Shown here one piece after another: positions 1 to 8,825 of a stretch of 64,000 nucleotides of DNA (positions are counted from its first letter, which is position 1; each line of letters opens with the position of its first letter). Under the pieces are notes generated by a model. It made no database searches, was not told the origin of the DNA, and worked only from the letters and a program-made list of their open reading frames with translations. Where the stretch lies: positions 1,240,001-1,304,000 of the forward strand of contig NZ_CP088022.1 in the NCBI RefSeq assembly GCF_013373795.3, given 5' to 3'. The stretch comes from Bradyrhizobium quebecense. Lineage in GTDB: Bacteria; Pseudomonadota; Alphaproteobacteria; Rhizobiales; Xanthobacteraceae. Both the position numbers and the translations under genes were made by a program.

Positions 1-1379
1 ATCGAGCGGGTGATCGCCTGCGTCAGCGTGACCTGACCCGAATAGGAATGGCCATAGTTCTGCGGGCACCAATTGCCGATACAGACCGGGCCGTCGACGA
101 TCTTCGAGTTCGGCGTGAAGCCGTTCAGCAGCGCCGTGGTGTAGACGTAGGGCTTGAACGACGAGCCGGGCTGCCGGTAGGCGTCGACGGCGCGGTTGAA
201 CTGGCTCGCACCGTAGTCACGGCCGCCGACCATGGCGCGGATGCCGCCGTCGAGATCGGACACCACGGTCGCGGCCTGCGTCGCGTGATAGTCACGCCCG
301 AACTGCCGGAGCTGGTTCTCGATCGCTTCCTCGGCCGCCTTCTGCACGTTCATGTCGATCGCGGTGCGGACCACGAAGACGCGCTCGGTGTAGGATTTCG
401 GGAACGTGTCGACCAGCTTGCGCATCTCGTCGAAGGCGTAGTCGAGATAATAGTTCGGCGAATTCTCGTCGCGCCGGTCGACCGCGACCGCCGGATTGCG
501 GCGGGCACCGAACACCTGGCCCTCGGTCATGAAACCGGCATCGACGAGGTTGTCGAGCACGACATTGGCGCGGGCGCGCGCCGCGGGCAGGTTGATGTGC
601 GGGGCGTATTTGGTCGGCGCCTTGAACAGGCCGGCGAGCATCGCGGCTTCCGCGAGGTTCACGTCGCGCACCGACTTGTTGAAATAGAAGTGCGCCGCGC
701 CGTCGACGCCGAAGGTGCCGCCGCCCATATAGGCGCGGTCGAGATAGAGCTTCAGGATCTCGTTCTTGGTGAGCCGCGTCTCCAGCCAGATCGCAAGGAA
801 GGCTTCTTTCACCTTGCGCTCGATGGTGCGCTCGTTGTTCAGGAACAGGTTCTTGGCGAGTTGCTGGGTGATCGACGAACCGCCCTGGCGGACGCCGCCG
901 GCCTGCGCGTTGGTGACGAGCGCGCGGGCGAGGCCGGGAACGTCGATGCCGAAATGGTCGTAGAAGCGGCGGTCTTCGGTCGCGAGCGTCGCCTTGATCA
1001 GATTGTCCGGAAAGTCTTCCAGCGGGATCGAGTCATTATGCTTGATGCCGCGGCTGCCGATCGGGTTGCCGTAACGGTCGAGGAAGGTCACCGCGAGGTC
1101 GGACTTCTTCAGCCAGTCCTCGTCGGCGGTCTCGCGGAACGCGGGGATCGCGAGCGTCAGCATCAGGATCATGCCGCCGAGCCCGATGGTCGCGGCCTCG
1201 GACAGCGGCTCGATGAACACCCAGCGCTTCCAGCGGCCGACATAGAAGCGGTCCATGAAGGTGGAATAGCGCTCGTAGAGTTCGCGTAGCCCCTTGCCCG
1301 ACGAAAACAGCGTCGAGTCGATACGCGCATCGAGGTCCAGGAAGAAATTCCGGACCTTCTGTTTCCAATGCGACGGCAT
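1..1379 (-). CDS. Penicillin-binding protein 1A (bifunctional transglycosylase/transpeptidase), 3' end outside window
   Basis: Inner-membrane peptidoglycan synthase that polymerises glycan strands and cross-links peptides. Reading the complement from the ATG at 1379 gives about 459 codons and runs off the left edge, so the C-terminal part is missing. An N-terminal hydrophobic anchor lies near residues 60-80. The GT51 transglycosylase domain follows, with the motifs ATEDRRFYDHFG and GGSSITQQLAKNLFLNNERT and then KNEILKLYLDRAYMGGGTFG. The transpeptidase domain begins further on, and the visible end includes QPGSSFKPYVY, which carries the serine of the SxxK motif. An in-frame GTG at 1439 is an alternative start 20 codons upstream. 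The family is clear; the choice between PBP1A and a close class A paralogue rests on general resemblance. Confidence 0.93.
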   Translation of the reverse strand, partial: MPSHWKQKVRNFFLDLDARIDSTLFSSGKGLRELYERYSTFMDRFYVGRWKRWVFIEPLSEAATIGLGGMILMLTLAIPAFRETADEDWLKKSDLAVTFLDRYGNPIGSRGIKHNDSIPLEDFPDNLIKATLATEDRRFYDHFGIDVPGLARALVTNAQAGGVRQGGSSITQQLAKNLFLNNERTIERKVKEAFLAIWLETRLTKNEILKLYLDRAYMGGGTFGVDGAAHFYFNKSVRDVNLAEAAMLAGLFKAPTKYAPHINLPAARARANVVLDNLVDAGFMTEGQVFGARRNPAVAVDRRDENSPNYYLDYAFDEMRKLVDTFPKSYTERVFVVRTAIDMNVQKAAEEAIENQLRQFGRDYHATQAATVVSDLDGGIRAMVGGRDYGASQFNRAVDAYRQPGSSFKPYVYTTALLNGFTPNSKIVDGPVCIGNWCPQNYGHSYSGQVTLTQAITRS

Positions 1380-1666
1380 GATCTGAAGGACCGGACCCTT
1401 GATCAGTTCGACAGCGCTGCGGGCGCCCGAAACGGGCACAGGCCAGCGTCTTGCTTCGATGTTGCGGCAATCCCAAGGCGCTTTTGCGTCGTTGGGGACT
1501 CGTTCGTTGTTCTATCCGAGCGGCTGCCATAAACCAATGGCGCGGCTTGTGAATTTAATGAGAGCCCTAACGCTGCCCACCGGCTTTTTCGACCCCGCAA
1601 TATCACCCCCTTGCGGAGGGAGCGCCGGCGTCCCAAGAAGAGCTTTACCGCCATGTTAGGGATATC

Positions 1667-2188
1667 ATGACCGCACCGCCCAAGAGCCCGTCGGGCCAGG
1701 AGAGATTCTTCTGGAAAACCAAGACGTTGGAAGAGATGTCTAACGCCGAGTGGGAAAGCCTGTGTGACGGCTGCGCACGTTGCTGCCTGGAGAAGCTGGA
1801 GGACGAGGACACCGGCAAGATCTATTTCACCCATATCTCCTGCAAGCTGCTCGATTCCGGCCTGTGCACGTGCAAGGACTACCCGAACCGCTCCGACCAG
1901 GTTCCGGATTGCGTCCGCCTGACGCCGGAGAACGTCCGAACCCTGAACTGGCTGCCGCCGAGCTGCGGCTATCGGCTCGTGGCCGAGGGGCGGGACCTCT
2001 ACTGGTGGCATCCTCTGATCTCCGGCGATCCCAACACGGTTCATGAAGCCGGGGTCTCGGTACGCGGGCGGGTGGAAGGCACCGAACTCGATGTCAACGA
2101 CGCCGATCTCGAGGATCACATCGTGCGCTGGCCGGCGCTGCTGCCGAAACGGGCGCAATTGAAGAAGCGGCCCAAGATCTCCAAGTAG
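1667..2188 (+). CDS. YcgN-type cysteine-cluster protein (UPF0260), 173 aa
   Basis: Small cytoplasmic protein of the YcgN/UPF0260 family, within the wider group of Cys-rich putative zinc- or iron-chelating proteins; its biochemical role is not established. Eight cysteines sit in the pattern CDGCARCC (C33, C36, C39, C40) followed by C59, C67, C69 and C82, which looks like a metal site. The tryptophan-rich stretch [12 protein letters not shown] and the C-terminal [12 protein letters not shown] are also typical. The ATG at 1667 follows a short purine-rich AGGGA. It is transcribed divergently from the PBP1A gene across a 287-bp gap. A GC-rich palindrome at 2219-2232 follows the stop. Confidence 0.9.
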   Translation: MTAPPKSPSGQERFFWKTKTLEEMSNAEWESLCDGCARCCLEKLEDEDTGKIYFTHISCKLLDSGLCTCKDYPNRSDQVPDCVRLTPENVRTLNWLPPSCGYRLVAEGRDLYWWHPLISGDPNTVHEAGVSVRGRVEGTELDVNDADLEDHIVRWPALLPKRAQLKKRPKISK

Positions 2189-2380
2189 ATTTCCAAGACG
2201 CAACGATGACGGCGCGAGAGCCGGCGCCGGCTGTTCTACAATCACGTCATCGCGAGAACACTGCTGTGGGATGCACCCATGCGCTGAGGTGCCTGCCTCA
2301 GCAGCGAATTGCTGCATAAATTGCGGATCAGAGAATGATTCCATCGCGGCACGCGCCCGCGCAGCAGCATTACGCCCCAA

Positions 2381-3976
2381 ATGAACAAGTATGAACGGCA
2401 GAGCCGGATTCCTGCCGACCAAGAGACATTGCCTGAAGACATTGCCGAAGAGCTGTCTCACCTCCCGAGCGAGGTGATCGAACTCAGTGACGCGCCGCCG
2501 CTGGCGCCGCCGGCACCGCTCAATCCGGATGAAGTCCGCACCATCGTGATCAGCCTGATGCTGACGATGTTCCTGGCCGCGCTCGACCAGACCATCGTCG
2601 CGACGGCGCTGCCGACGATCGGGCGCCAGTTTCACGACGTCACCAACCTGTCCTGGGTGATCACAGCCTATCTGCTCGCCTCCACTGCGGTGGCGCCGGT
2701 GTTCGGCACGCTGAGCGACATCTATGGCCGCCGCGTCATGATCATCACCTCGCTCAGCCTGTTCGTGGTCGGCTCGGTGCTGTGCGCGATCGCGCCCAGC
2801 ATGACCATGCTGATCGTTGCCCGCGGCCTGCAGGGGCTCGGCGGCGGCGGCATCATGCCCGTGGTCCAGACCGTGATCTCCGACGTGGTCACCCCGCGCG
2901 AGCGCGGCCGCTATCAGGCCTATTTCTCCAGCGTCTGGATGGCCGGCGGCATTCTCGGCCCGGTGGTCGGCGGCGTATTCGCCGAGCATCTGCACTGGTC
3001 GATGATCTTCTGGATCAACCTGCCGCTCGCGGCGGCGGCGCTGGCGCTGCTGCTGCCGAAGATGAGCAAGATCCCGGTGTTCCACCGCAAGCGCAAGGTC
3101 GACTGGCTCGGCGGCGTGCTGCTGATGGCCTCGGCCGTGGTGCTGATGCTGGTGCTGACCTGGGGCGGTACGCGTCTGTCCTGGCTGTCGCCGACCATTA
3201 CCGCGATGATCGGCGCCTCGATCGCGCTCGCCGGCGCCTTCGTCTGGCACGCCCGCCGCGCCGACGAGCCGTTCCTGCCGCTGTCGCTGCTCGGCGGCTC
3301 GGTGGTGCCGTTCGCGATGGGCGCGGGCGGCTGTGCGCTCGGCGCCATGGTCGGGCTCACCGTGCACCTGCCGCTCTATTACGAGGTGGTCTATCACCTC
3401 ACCGCCAGCGAGGCCGGCCTTGCGCTGATCCCGCTCGCGGCGATCTCGACCTTCGGTGCGGCGATCGCCGGCCGGACCATGGCGAAGGCCAAGCACTACA
3501 AACGTGTCGCGATCGTCGGCACCTCGGTGGCTGCGATCTGCGCCGTCGGGATGGCCGTGACGACGCTGCCGCTGTGGGGATTGCTGCTGTTGATGAGCGT
3601 GTTCGCGCTCGGGCTCGGCACCACATTCCCGATCAGCGTGGTGTCGCTGCAGAACGCGGTGGCGCGTCCGCAGGTCGGCACCGTGACCGGCGCGATGAAC
3701 TTCTTCCGCGCCATGATGGCCTCGTTCACGGTCGCTGCCTTCACCACGATCCTGCTGATGACGCTGGGGACCGACATCTCGCTCGCCGGCGAACACCATG
3801 CCGCCTCCGCCAGCACCGTCGGCGCGATCCCGATGGCCGACATGATCACCGCGTTCCGCTACGTGTTCGGCGCCGCCGCCGTGCTGCTGACCACGGCTTC
3901 GATCTGCATGATCACGATGGAAGAGCGCCCGCTCGCCGGTCCGGCCGCCCGACCGCCGGCGGAGATGGCTGAGTAG
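2381..3976 (+). CDS. MFS multidrug transporter, DHA2 (14-TMS, EmrB/QacA-like), 531 aa
   Basis: Inner-membrane proton-coupled drug exporter. After a roughly 50-residue acidic, proline-rich cytoplasmic N-terminus, the protein shows the DHA2 hallmarks: LDQTIVATALPTI in the first membrane helix, WVITAYLLASTAV in the second, motif A as GTLSDIYGRRVMI between helices 2 and 3, and motif C as GGILGPVVGGV in helix 5. Length and hydrophobic pattern fit 14 transmembrane segments. No HlyD/EmrA-type adaptor or TetR regulator is adjacent, so the substrate cannot be inferred from context. A 7-bp GC hairpin (3979-3985 with 4002-4008) follows the gene but lacks a T-run. Confidence 0.93.
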   Translation: MNKYERQSRIPADQETLPEDIAEELSHLPSEVIELSDAPPLAPPAPLNPDEVRTIVISLMLTMFLAALDQTIVATALPTIGRQFHDVTNLSWVITAYLLASTAVAPVFGTLSDIYGRRVMIITSLSLFVVGSVLCAIAPSMTMLIVARGLQGLGGGGIMPVVQTVISDVVTPRERGRYQAYFSSVWMAGGILGPVVGGVFAEHLHWSMIFWINLPLAAAALALLLPKMSKIPVFHRKRKVDWLGGVLLMASAVVLMLVLTWGGTRLSWLSPTITAMIGASIALAGAFVWHARRADEPFLPLSLLGGSVVPFAMGAGGCALGAMVGLTVHLPLYYEVVYHLTASEAGLALIPLAAISTFGAAIAGRTMAKAKHYKRVAIVGTSVAAICAVGMAVTTLPLWGLLLLMSVFALGLGTTFPISVVSLQNAVARPQVGTVTGAMNFFRAMMASFTVAAFTTILLMTLGTDISLAGEHHAASASTVGAIPMADMITAFRYVFGAAAVLLTTASICMITMEERPLAGPAARPPAEMAE

Positions 3977-4070
3977 GGGCGGGCACCGCGCCAGAAAACG
4001 TTGCCCGCGCGGACGCCGGATTTTCGTGACGTCGCCGAGTTTACCGGTGTCGTCCCTGCGAAAGCAGGGA

Positions 4071-5127
4071 GATGGAGTCACGTTTGAAGTGCAACGATTG
4101 ATTTGAGTTTGGAGAATGCCTCGGCGGGGGTCTTGAAGTCGAGGCATTTGCGTGGGGTATCGTTGAGGCGCTGAGCGAGGCGCCTGAGGACGGCTGCCGT
4201 GATGAACCTGAGGTCAGTTTTGCGTGGCAGAGAGCGTCGTAAGCGCCCGATGGAGTTTTCCACGCCGCCTTTTTGCCAGGGACTATGGGGATCGCAGAAG
4301 AAGGTTTGGACGCCGAGGGCGTTGTGAAGCCTGTGATGCTCGGCGAACTCGGTTCCGTTGTCGAAGCTGATGGTTTTACGGATCGCCTGTGGAAGCTTGC
4401 CGAGTTGACGGGCGATGGTCCGAGCGGTGAGGACAGCTTTCCGATCGCGTGGGTGCAGCACGATGCTGAAGCGAGTTTGGCGCTCGTGGAGAACCAGCAA
4501 TCCTTGGCCATATCGCGCGAACAGCATGAAGTCGGCTTCCCAATGACCCGGCGTCCCGCGACCTTCGACCTCGGAGGGTCGTTCATCGATCGAGCGCCGT
4601 TGTTTAATGAAGCTGGCAGGGCTGCCGCCTGGGCGTCGCCGGCGCCCTCGTCTGAGTTTATGGCGCGGCAGCAGGCGGTGCCAGTAATCCTTCTGGGCGG
4701 TACGATGATAGATGAAACGATAGATTGACTCGTGGCTGATCATGACGCGACCATGTTCTCGCGCCAGTCGACCAGCGATCTGCTCCGGCGAATGTCCCAT
4801 CGCAAGGCTTTTGCCGACGCAGTCCCGCAGGGCCGGCTGGCGCGCCAGCTTGAAGCGGCCATCCTGCCGTCGCCGACGTTCGGCCAATTGTTGAGCCCGG
4901 ACCGGTTCGTAACCGCCCTTCCAGACCTTGGTAGGCCGCGAGTTGCGCTTCAGCTCCCGACTTATCGTCGACGTCGCGCGGTCAAGCGCAGACGCAATAT
5001 CGTTTTGAGATTTACCGCCTACATGCAGGCGGTAAATCTCAACGCGCTCTTCAAGGCTGAGCTGGCCATAACATTGTCCCATCGCCACAACACCCTAGCA
5101 GGTGTTGCACTTGTGTCGTGAACCCAA
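4071..5127 (-). mobile_element. IS30-family insertion sequence, about 1057 bp
   Basis: One transposase gene fills the element. The ends form imperfect inverted repeats: the left end at 4071-4095 and the right end at 5104-5127 share TGG, TCACG and AAGTGCAAC in register, with mismatches between. GGGA occurs just outside both ends (4067-4070 and 5128-5131) and is the likely target duplication, slightly longer than the 2-3 bp usual for the family. Exact ends are inferred from the repaired target and could be off by one or two bases. Confidence 0.8.
4078..5088 (-). CDS. IS30-family transposase, apparently intact, 336 aa
   Basis: DDE transposase that cuts and joins the IS30 ends. The N-terminal helix-turn-helix (residues about 9-46, LSLEERVEIYRL then STISRELKRN) binds the terminal repeats. 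The catalytic triad is visible: D186 in GHWEADFM, D243 in SFDNGTEF and E277 in WQKGGVENSIGRLRRSLP, with the family-typical spacing. No frameshift or internal stop is seen, so the copy may still be active. The start could also be the second methionine, three codons in. Confidence 0.93.
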   Translation of the reverse strand: MAMGQCYGQLSLEERVEIYRLHVGGKSQNDIASALDRATSTISRELKRNSRPTKVWKGGYEPVRAQQLAERRRRQDGRFKLARQPALRDCVGKSLAMGHSPEQIAGRLAREHGRVMISHESIYRFIYHRTAQKDYWHRLLPRHKLRRGRRRRPGGSPASFIKQRRSIDERPSEVEGRGTPGHWEADFMLFARYGQGLLVLHERQTRFSIVLHPRDRKAVLTARTIARQLGKLPQAIRKTISFDNGTEFAEHHRLHNALGVQTFFCDPHSPWQKGGVENSIGRLRRSLPRKTDLRFITAAVLRRLAQRLNDTPRKCLDFKTPAEAFSKLKSIVALQT

Positions 5128-5235
5128 GGGACCCATAACCCCAAATGCTGCTTGTTGCGCGATGTTGGAACGACGAGTCCCGTTCACAATATCCGCCGCG
5201 GCGTATGGGTCCCTGCTTTCGCAGGGACGACACCG

Positions 5236-5670
5236 AATGTGTTGCGACATCGATGGACGCAGCTTCGCATCCTTGCGACATAAATCGTCCGAGCCTTGCG
5301 CTGCGTTCCGCCTCTCTCTTGAAGAGGGCGCACGAAAGCATGTATAGCACTATGCTATGTTTCTGATAAATCGAAATATTCTTCTGCGGGGATCTTGCGC
5401 CGTCGGGCAAATCAGTGGCAAGGGCTTCGTCCCGTCTACCCGTCCTTCCGGGGCTCGCGAAGCGAGAATCCGGAATGACGCGCTGAGAGCGCCACGCTCT
5501 TATTCCCGCGCTGCCTCAAATTTATTCAGCCGGCGAGCGCCCACCCACTACTTTAGTTGTCGTCCATGCATGGCGATCTGCGCGCAGTTTCACTTGCTGC
5601 GCATTTTGTCGCAGCTATAGTCCGGCCCCAAGAGCTCGAAGCAGCCGAACAAAAAGAGGAGAGAAACAGG
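5236..5670. other. Intergenic region upstream of the Liv-type importer, with a repeat remnant
   Basis: No convincing gene. At 5441-5480 there is a 40-bp palindromic repeat: arms 5441-5451 and 5470-5480 match at 10 of 11 positions, and an inner CTCGC/GCGAG stem lies between. A short AT-rich near-palindrome lies at about 5339-5359. The promoter of the importer operon should lie between 5480 and 5650, but I cannot assign -35 and -10 boxes. Confidence 0.5.
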
Positions 5671-6927
5671 GTGAAAAGAACATCGCGACTGCCTGTTCAT
5701 GCGATGCAGCAACTTGCCGGAGCGGCCGTGTTGGGCCTATTGGCAGCCAGCCCCGGCGGAGCGCTGGCGGCTGACACCCTCAAGATCGGCGTGATCGCCG
5801 AAGCGCAGGCGATCGCCGGGGCGTCGATCCCGCAGGCGGCGCAGCTCGCCGCCGACGAGATCAACGCCAAGGGCGGCATCGACGGCCGCAAGATCGAAAT
5901 CGTCTCGTACGACAATCACTCGTCGTCGGCGGACTCGGTGCGCGCATTCCAGCGCGCGGTCAACGAAGACAAGGTCAACGTCGTCATCTCGAGCTACATC
6001 AGCGAAGTCGTGCTGGCGCTCGAGCCCTGGGCTTCGCGCCTGAAGACGCCGTTCGTCACGCCCGGTGCGGCCTCCAACGAGATCAGCAAGAGCGTCCACG
6101 CCGACTACGAGAAGAACAAGTACACCTTCCACGGCTATCTGACCTCGGCGGCGCTGGCGCTGTCGGTCTGCGACGCCGCCAAGGAGCTGCTGGTCGATCA
6201 GAAGCACATGAAGACCGCGGTCATCATGAGCGAGGACGCGGCGTGGACCAAGCCGCTCGACGTCGGCTACGAGGAGTGCCTGCCGAAGATCGGGCTCAAG
6301 GTCGTGGACCATATCCGCTTCTCGCCCGACACCACCGATTTCACGCCGATCTTCAATAAGGTCGAAGCCGCCAAGCCCGACGTCATCATCACCGGCATCT
6401 CGCATGTCGGCGTTCAGCCGACGGTGCAGTGGAAGAACCAGCAGGTGCCGATCCCGATGTTCGGCATTTCCTCGCAGGCGACCAACGAGACCTTCGGCAA
6501 GGACACCAACGACGCGGCGGAAGGCGTGCTGTATCAGGGCGTGTCGGGTCCGAACGTCGCGGTGACGCCGAAGTCGGTGCCGTTCGCGGAAGGCTTCAAG
6601 AAGCGCTACGGCAACTATCCCTCCTATGCGGGCTACACCGCCTACGACGAGGTCTACTACATCGCGGATGCGGTGAAGCGCGCGGGCTCAGTCGAGGCCG
6701 ACAAGATGGTCGATGCGCTGGAGAAGACCGATTGGGAAGGCACCATCGGACGCGTCCAGTTCTACGGCAAGGACGATCCGTTCACCCATTCGATCAAATA
6801 CGGCAAGGGCCTGATCACCGGACTGATGCTGCAGTGGCAGGGCGGCAAGCAGGTCGCGGTCTGGCCGAAGGAGGTCGCCAAGAGCGATCTCAAGTTCCCG
6901 AGCTTCATCAAGCTCACCACCAACTGA
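5671..6927 (+). CDS. ABC transporter substrate-binding protein, branched-chain amino acid (LivJ/LivK) type, 418 aa
   Basis: Periplasmic receptor that delivers ligand to the permease encoded downstream. I start it at the GTG at 5671 because a strong ribosome site (AAAGAGGAG, 5653-5662) lies just upstream; the open frame extends to 5557 but its first 38 codons look untranslated. Residues 1-33 form a signal peptide ending ALA, before ADTLKIGVIAEAQA. The mature part is a type I periplasmic-binding fold (Peripla_BP_6), with ADEINAKGGIDGRKIEIV and TPGAASNEI as recognisable blocks. The ligand is unknown; family members bind amino acids, amides, urea or aromatic acids. A close paralogue ends the same operon at 10346. 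Confidence 0.93.
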   Translation: MKRTSRLPVHAMQQLAGAAVLGLLAASPGGALAADTLKIGVIAEAQAIAGASIPQAAQLAADEINAKGGIDGRKIEIVSYDNHSSSADSVRAFQRAVNEDKVNVVISSYISEVVLALEPWASRLKTPFVTPGAASNEISKSVHADYEKNKYTFHGYLTSAALALSVCDAAKELLVDQKHMKTAVIMSEDAAWTKPLDVGYEECLPKIGLKVVDHIRFSPDTTDFTPIFNKVEAAKPDVIITGISHVGVQPTVQWKNQQVPIPMFGISSQATNETFGKDTNDAAEGVLYQGVSGPNVAVTPKSVPFAEGFKKRYGNYPSYAGYTAYDEVYYIADAVKRAGSVEADKMVDALEKTDWEGTIGRVQFYGKDDPFTHSIKYGKGLITGLMLQWQGGKQVAVWPKEVAKSDLKFPSFIKLTTN

Positions 6928-6936
6928 TCGATGATC

Positions 6937-6963
6937 ATGCTCCCGGGCCGGTCCCGGGAGCAT
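6937..6963 (+). promoter_or_regulatory. Perfect 11-bp hairpin between binding-protein and permease genes
   Basis: ATGCTCCCGGG (6937-6947) pairs perfectly with CCCGGGAGCAT (6953-6963) around a 5-base loop. It starts 9 bases after the binding-protein stop codon and lacks a T-run. Such hairpins after abundant binding-protein genes often stabilise the upstream mRNA or partly terminate, giving more receptor than permease; that role here is inferred. Confidence 0.6.
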
Positions 6964-7021
6964 CCGCATTCAGTTCCGCGTCCTCCACAACAGGCAGCTT
7001 TGCTGCCGCGGCCGATTTGAG

Positions 7022-7897
7022 ATGCTTGCCTTACAAATCCTGATCGATGGCTTTGCCATCAGTGCGCTATATGCCCTCGGTGCCACCGGCTTCACCCTGA
7101 TCTTCGGTGTCTCCGGCGTTCTCAACCTCTCCCACGGTGCCATCATGGTGGCCGCAGCGGTCGCGGCCTGGGCCGCGGCCAGCGTGCTGCACCTCGACAT
7201 CTACACCGGCGCGTTGTTCGGTGTCGGCGTGGCGCTGATCATGGCGTTCGCGACCTATTTCGCGGTCGTGAAGCCGATCCAGAATTCCAGGCGGATCCCC
7301 AACGAGGAGAAGGAAATCTTCGTCCTCACCGGCACCCTGCTATGGGGCATCATGATCCAGGAGCTGATCGCCTATTTCTTCACCAACAATGCCAAGACGG
7401 TGCTGCCGATCGTCGAGGGCGTCGTCGATATCTTCGGCAACCGCACGCCGCGCAACAACATCTTCACCGCGCTGGTGTGCTGTCTCGTGATCGGCCTGCT
7501 CTGGCTGCTGGTGAACCGCACGCGGACCGGCAAGGCGGTGCTGGCGGCCTCGATGAACCCGCGCGGCGTCACCTTGCTCGGGCTCGAGCTGACCCAGATC
7601 TACATCGTGGTGTGGGGCATCTACGGCATCCTGGCCGGTATCGCCGGCGTGCTGCTCGGCATGTTCTTAGGCGTCAGCTCCTACAGCGTCGGGCCGCTGA
7701 CCGCGAGCGCGTTCTCGATTGTGGTGCTCGGCGGCCTCGGCAGCGTCTCCGGTTCGCTGATCGCGGCCTTCGTCGTCGGCTATCTCGAGACCATCACGGC
7801 CTACATGATCTCGCCGGCCTACCGCACCATTCCGGCGCTGCTGCTTTTGGTGTTCGTGATGTATATCCGGCCTCAAGGCCTGCTCGGGAGGCGCTGA
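7022..7897 (+). CDS. livH: Branched-chain amino acid type ABC permease LivH, 291 aa
   Basis: Integral membrane subunit of a HAAT-family importer; pairs with LivM to form the channel. It opens with the LivH-typical LQILIDGFAISALYALGATG and carries GVLNLSHGAIMVAAA near residue 40. The C-terminal GGLGSVSGSLIAAFVVGYLE is the cytoplasmic coupling loop that contacts the ATPase. About eight membrane segments and the length are normal for the family. The stop is followed after one base by the start of livM, so the two are translationally linked. Confidence 0.93.
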   Translation: MLALQILIDGFAISALYALGATGFTLIFGVSGVLNLSHGAIMVAAAVAAWAAASVLHLDIYTGALFGVGVALIMAFATYFAVVKPIQNSRRIPNEEKEIFVLTGTLLWGIMIQELIAYFFTNNAKTVLPIVEGVVDIFGNRTPRNNIFTALVCCLVIGLLWLLVNRTRTGKAVLAASMNPRGVTLLGLELTQIYIVVWGIYGILAGIAGVLLGMFLGVSSYSVGPLTASAFSIVVLGGLGSVSGSLIAAFVVGYLETITAYMISPAYRTIPALLLLVFVMYIRPQGLLGRR

Positions 7898-7898
7898 G

Positions 7899-8825
7899 AT
7901 GGCCAACTTCTTTACCTCGCGCCTGTTCTTCATTTCGCTGGTCTGCGTGGTGGTTGCTGCGACGCTGCCGTTCTATGTCTCTGGCTACATCCTCGGGCTG
8001 CTCACCGTCGCGTTCTATTTCGGCGTGTTCGCGATGGCCTGGGACCTCTTGTTCGGCTTCGCCGGCGAGGTCAATTTCGGGCCGACCTTCCTGATCGGCA
8101 CCGGCGCCTACACCGCCGGCATTCTCAACAACCAGTTCGGCTGGTCGGTCTATGTCTGCATCCTGCTCGGCGCGCTGGCGTCGGTGGTCGCGGGCTTCGT
8201 GCTGGCGCTGCCGGCGCTGCGGGTGAGGGGACCGTATTTCGGCCTGACCACGCTGGTTGCGGTCTTGATGCTGCAGAATTTCATCGTGGTGTTCGCTGAC
8301 CTGACCGGCGGCGAGATCGGTCTCACCATCCCCGATGTCATCACGATCAATGCCGGCGCCAATTACTGGATCGCGCTCGGCTTCATGACTGTGAGCGCCG
8401 CGATCCTGTACGGACTGTCGCAATCGCCGGTTGGACTCGTGCTTCAGGCAAGCGGGCAGGACCCGGTGCAGGCCGGCGCGCTCGGCTTCAACATCGTCAA
8501 GCACAAGCTCGCCGCCTTTATCGTCAGCGCGTTCTTCTCGGGCCTGTCGGGGGCGCTGCTGGTGTTCTACTTCGGCACCGCCTCGGTCGGCACCGTGGTC
8601 GACGTCGCGGTCGGCGTGAACGTGATCGTGTCCGCCGTGCTCGGCGGCCGGCGCACCGTGCTGGGCGCGGCGTTAGGGGCGATCTTCCTGATCGTCGCGG
8701 GCGAATTCCTGCGTCCGACCGGCGAGCTTGCGACCTTCATCGTCTCGGCGGTGGCGCTGCTCGTCGTGCTATTCTTCCCCGGCGGTTTCCTCGGAGCGGC
8801 CCTGTCACGCGAGGCGCGCTCCTAA
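7899..8825 (+). CDS. livM: Branched-chain amino acid type ABC permease LivM, 308 aa
   Basis: Second membrane subunit of the importer. The diagnostic LivM block AMAWDLLFGFAGEVNFGPTFLIGTGAYTAG is present around residues 45-75, and the ATPase-coupling loop appears as GGRRTVLGAALGA near residue 270. Length is at the short end for LivM, without the N-terminal extension of the enterobacterial protein. The ATPase gene starts directly after its stop codon (TAA then ATG), which argues for one transcript and coupled translation. Confidence 0.93.
   Translation: MANFFTSRLFFISLVCVVVAATLPFYVSGYILGLLTVAFYFGVFAMAWDLLFGFAGEVNFGPTFLIGTGAYTAGILNNQFGWSVYVCILLGALASVVAGFVLALPALRVRGPYFGLTTLVAVLMLQNFIVVFADLTGGEIGLTIPDVITINAGANYWIALGFMTVSAAILYGLSQSPVGLVLQASGQDPVQAGALGFNIVKHKLAAFIVSAFFSGLSGALLVFYFGTASVGTVVDVAVGVNVIVSAVLGGRRTVLGAALGAIFLIVAGEFLRPTGELATFIVSAVALLVVLFFPGGFLGAALSREARS

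Larger units (their letters stand above)
4045..5235. repeat. Palindromic-ended repeat element (about 130 bp) split by the IS30 insertion
   Basis: The 26 bases at 4045-4070 and the 26 bases at 5210-5235 are perfect reverse complements (core TCGTCCCTGCGAAAGCAGGG). They lie on opposite sides of an insertion sequence. Removing 4071-5127 and one copy of the shared GGGA rejoins a compact element of roughly 130 bp with 26-bp terminal inverted repeats. I infer a pre-existing chromosomal repeat, probably one of the dispersed palindromic families of Bradyrhizobium, that served as the IS target. Confidence 0.75.

Noticed and set aside
48..1289. Plus-strand open frame of 413 codons opposite PBP1A
   Set aside because: Shadow of the penicillin-binding protein gene, whose GT51 and SxxK motifs read well on the minus strand.
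1403..4147. Very long minus-strand open frame (over 900 codons) opposite YcgN and the MFS transporter
   Set aside because: It is rich in His, Arg and Asp and lacks any motif; the plus strand encodes two clear families with normal codon bias. It is a high-GC shadow frame.
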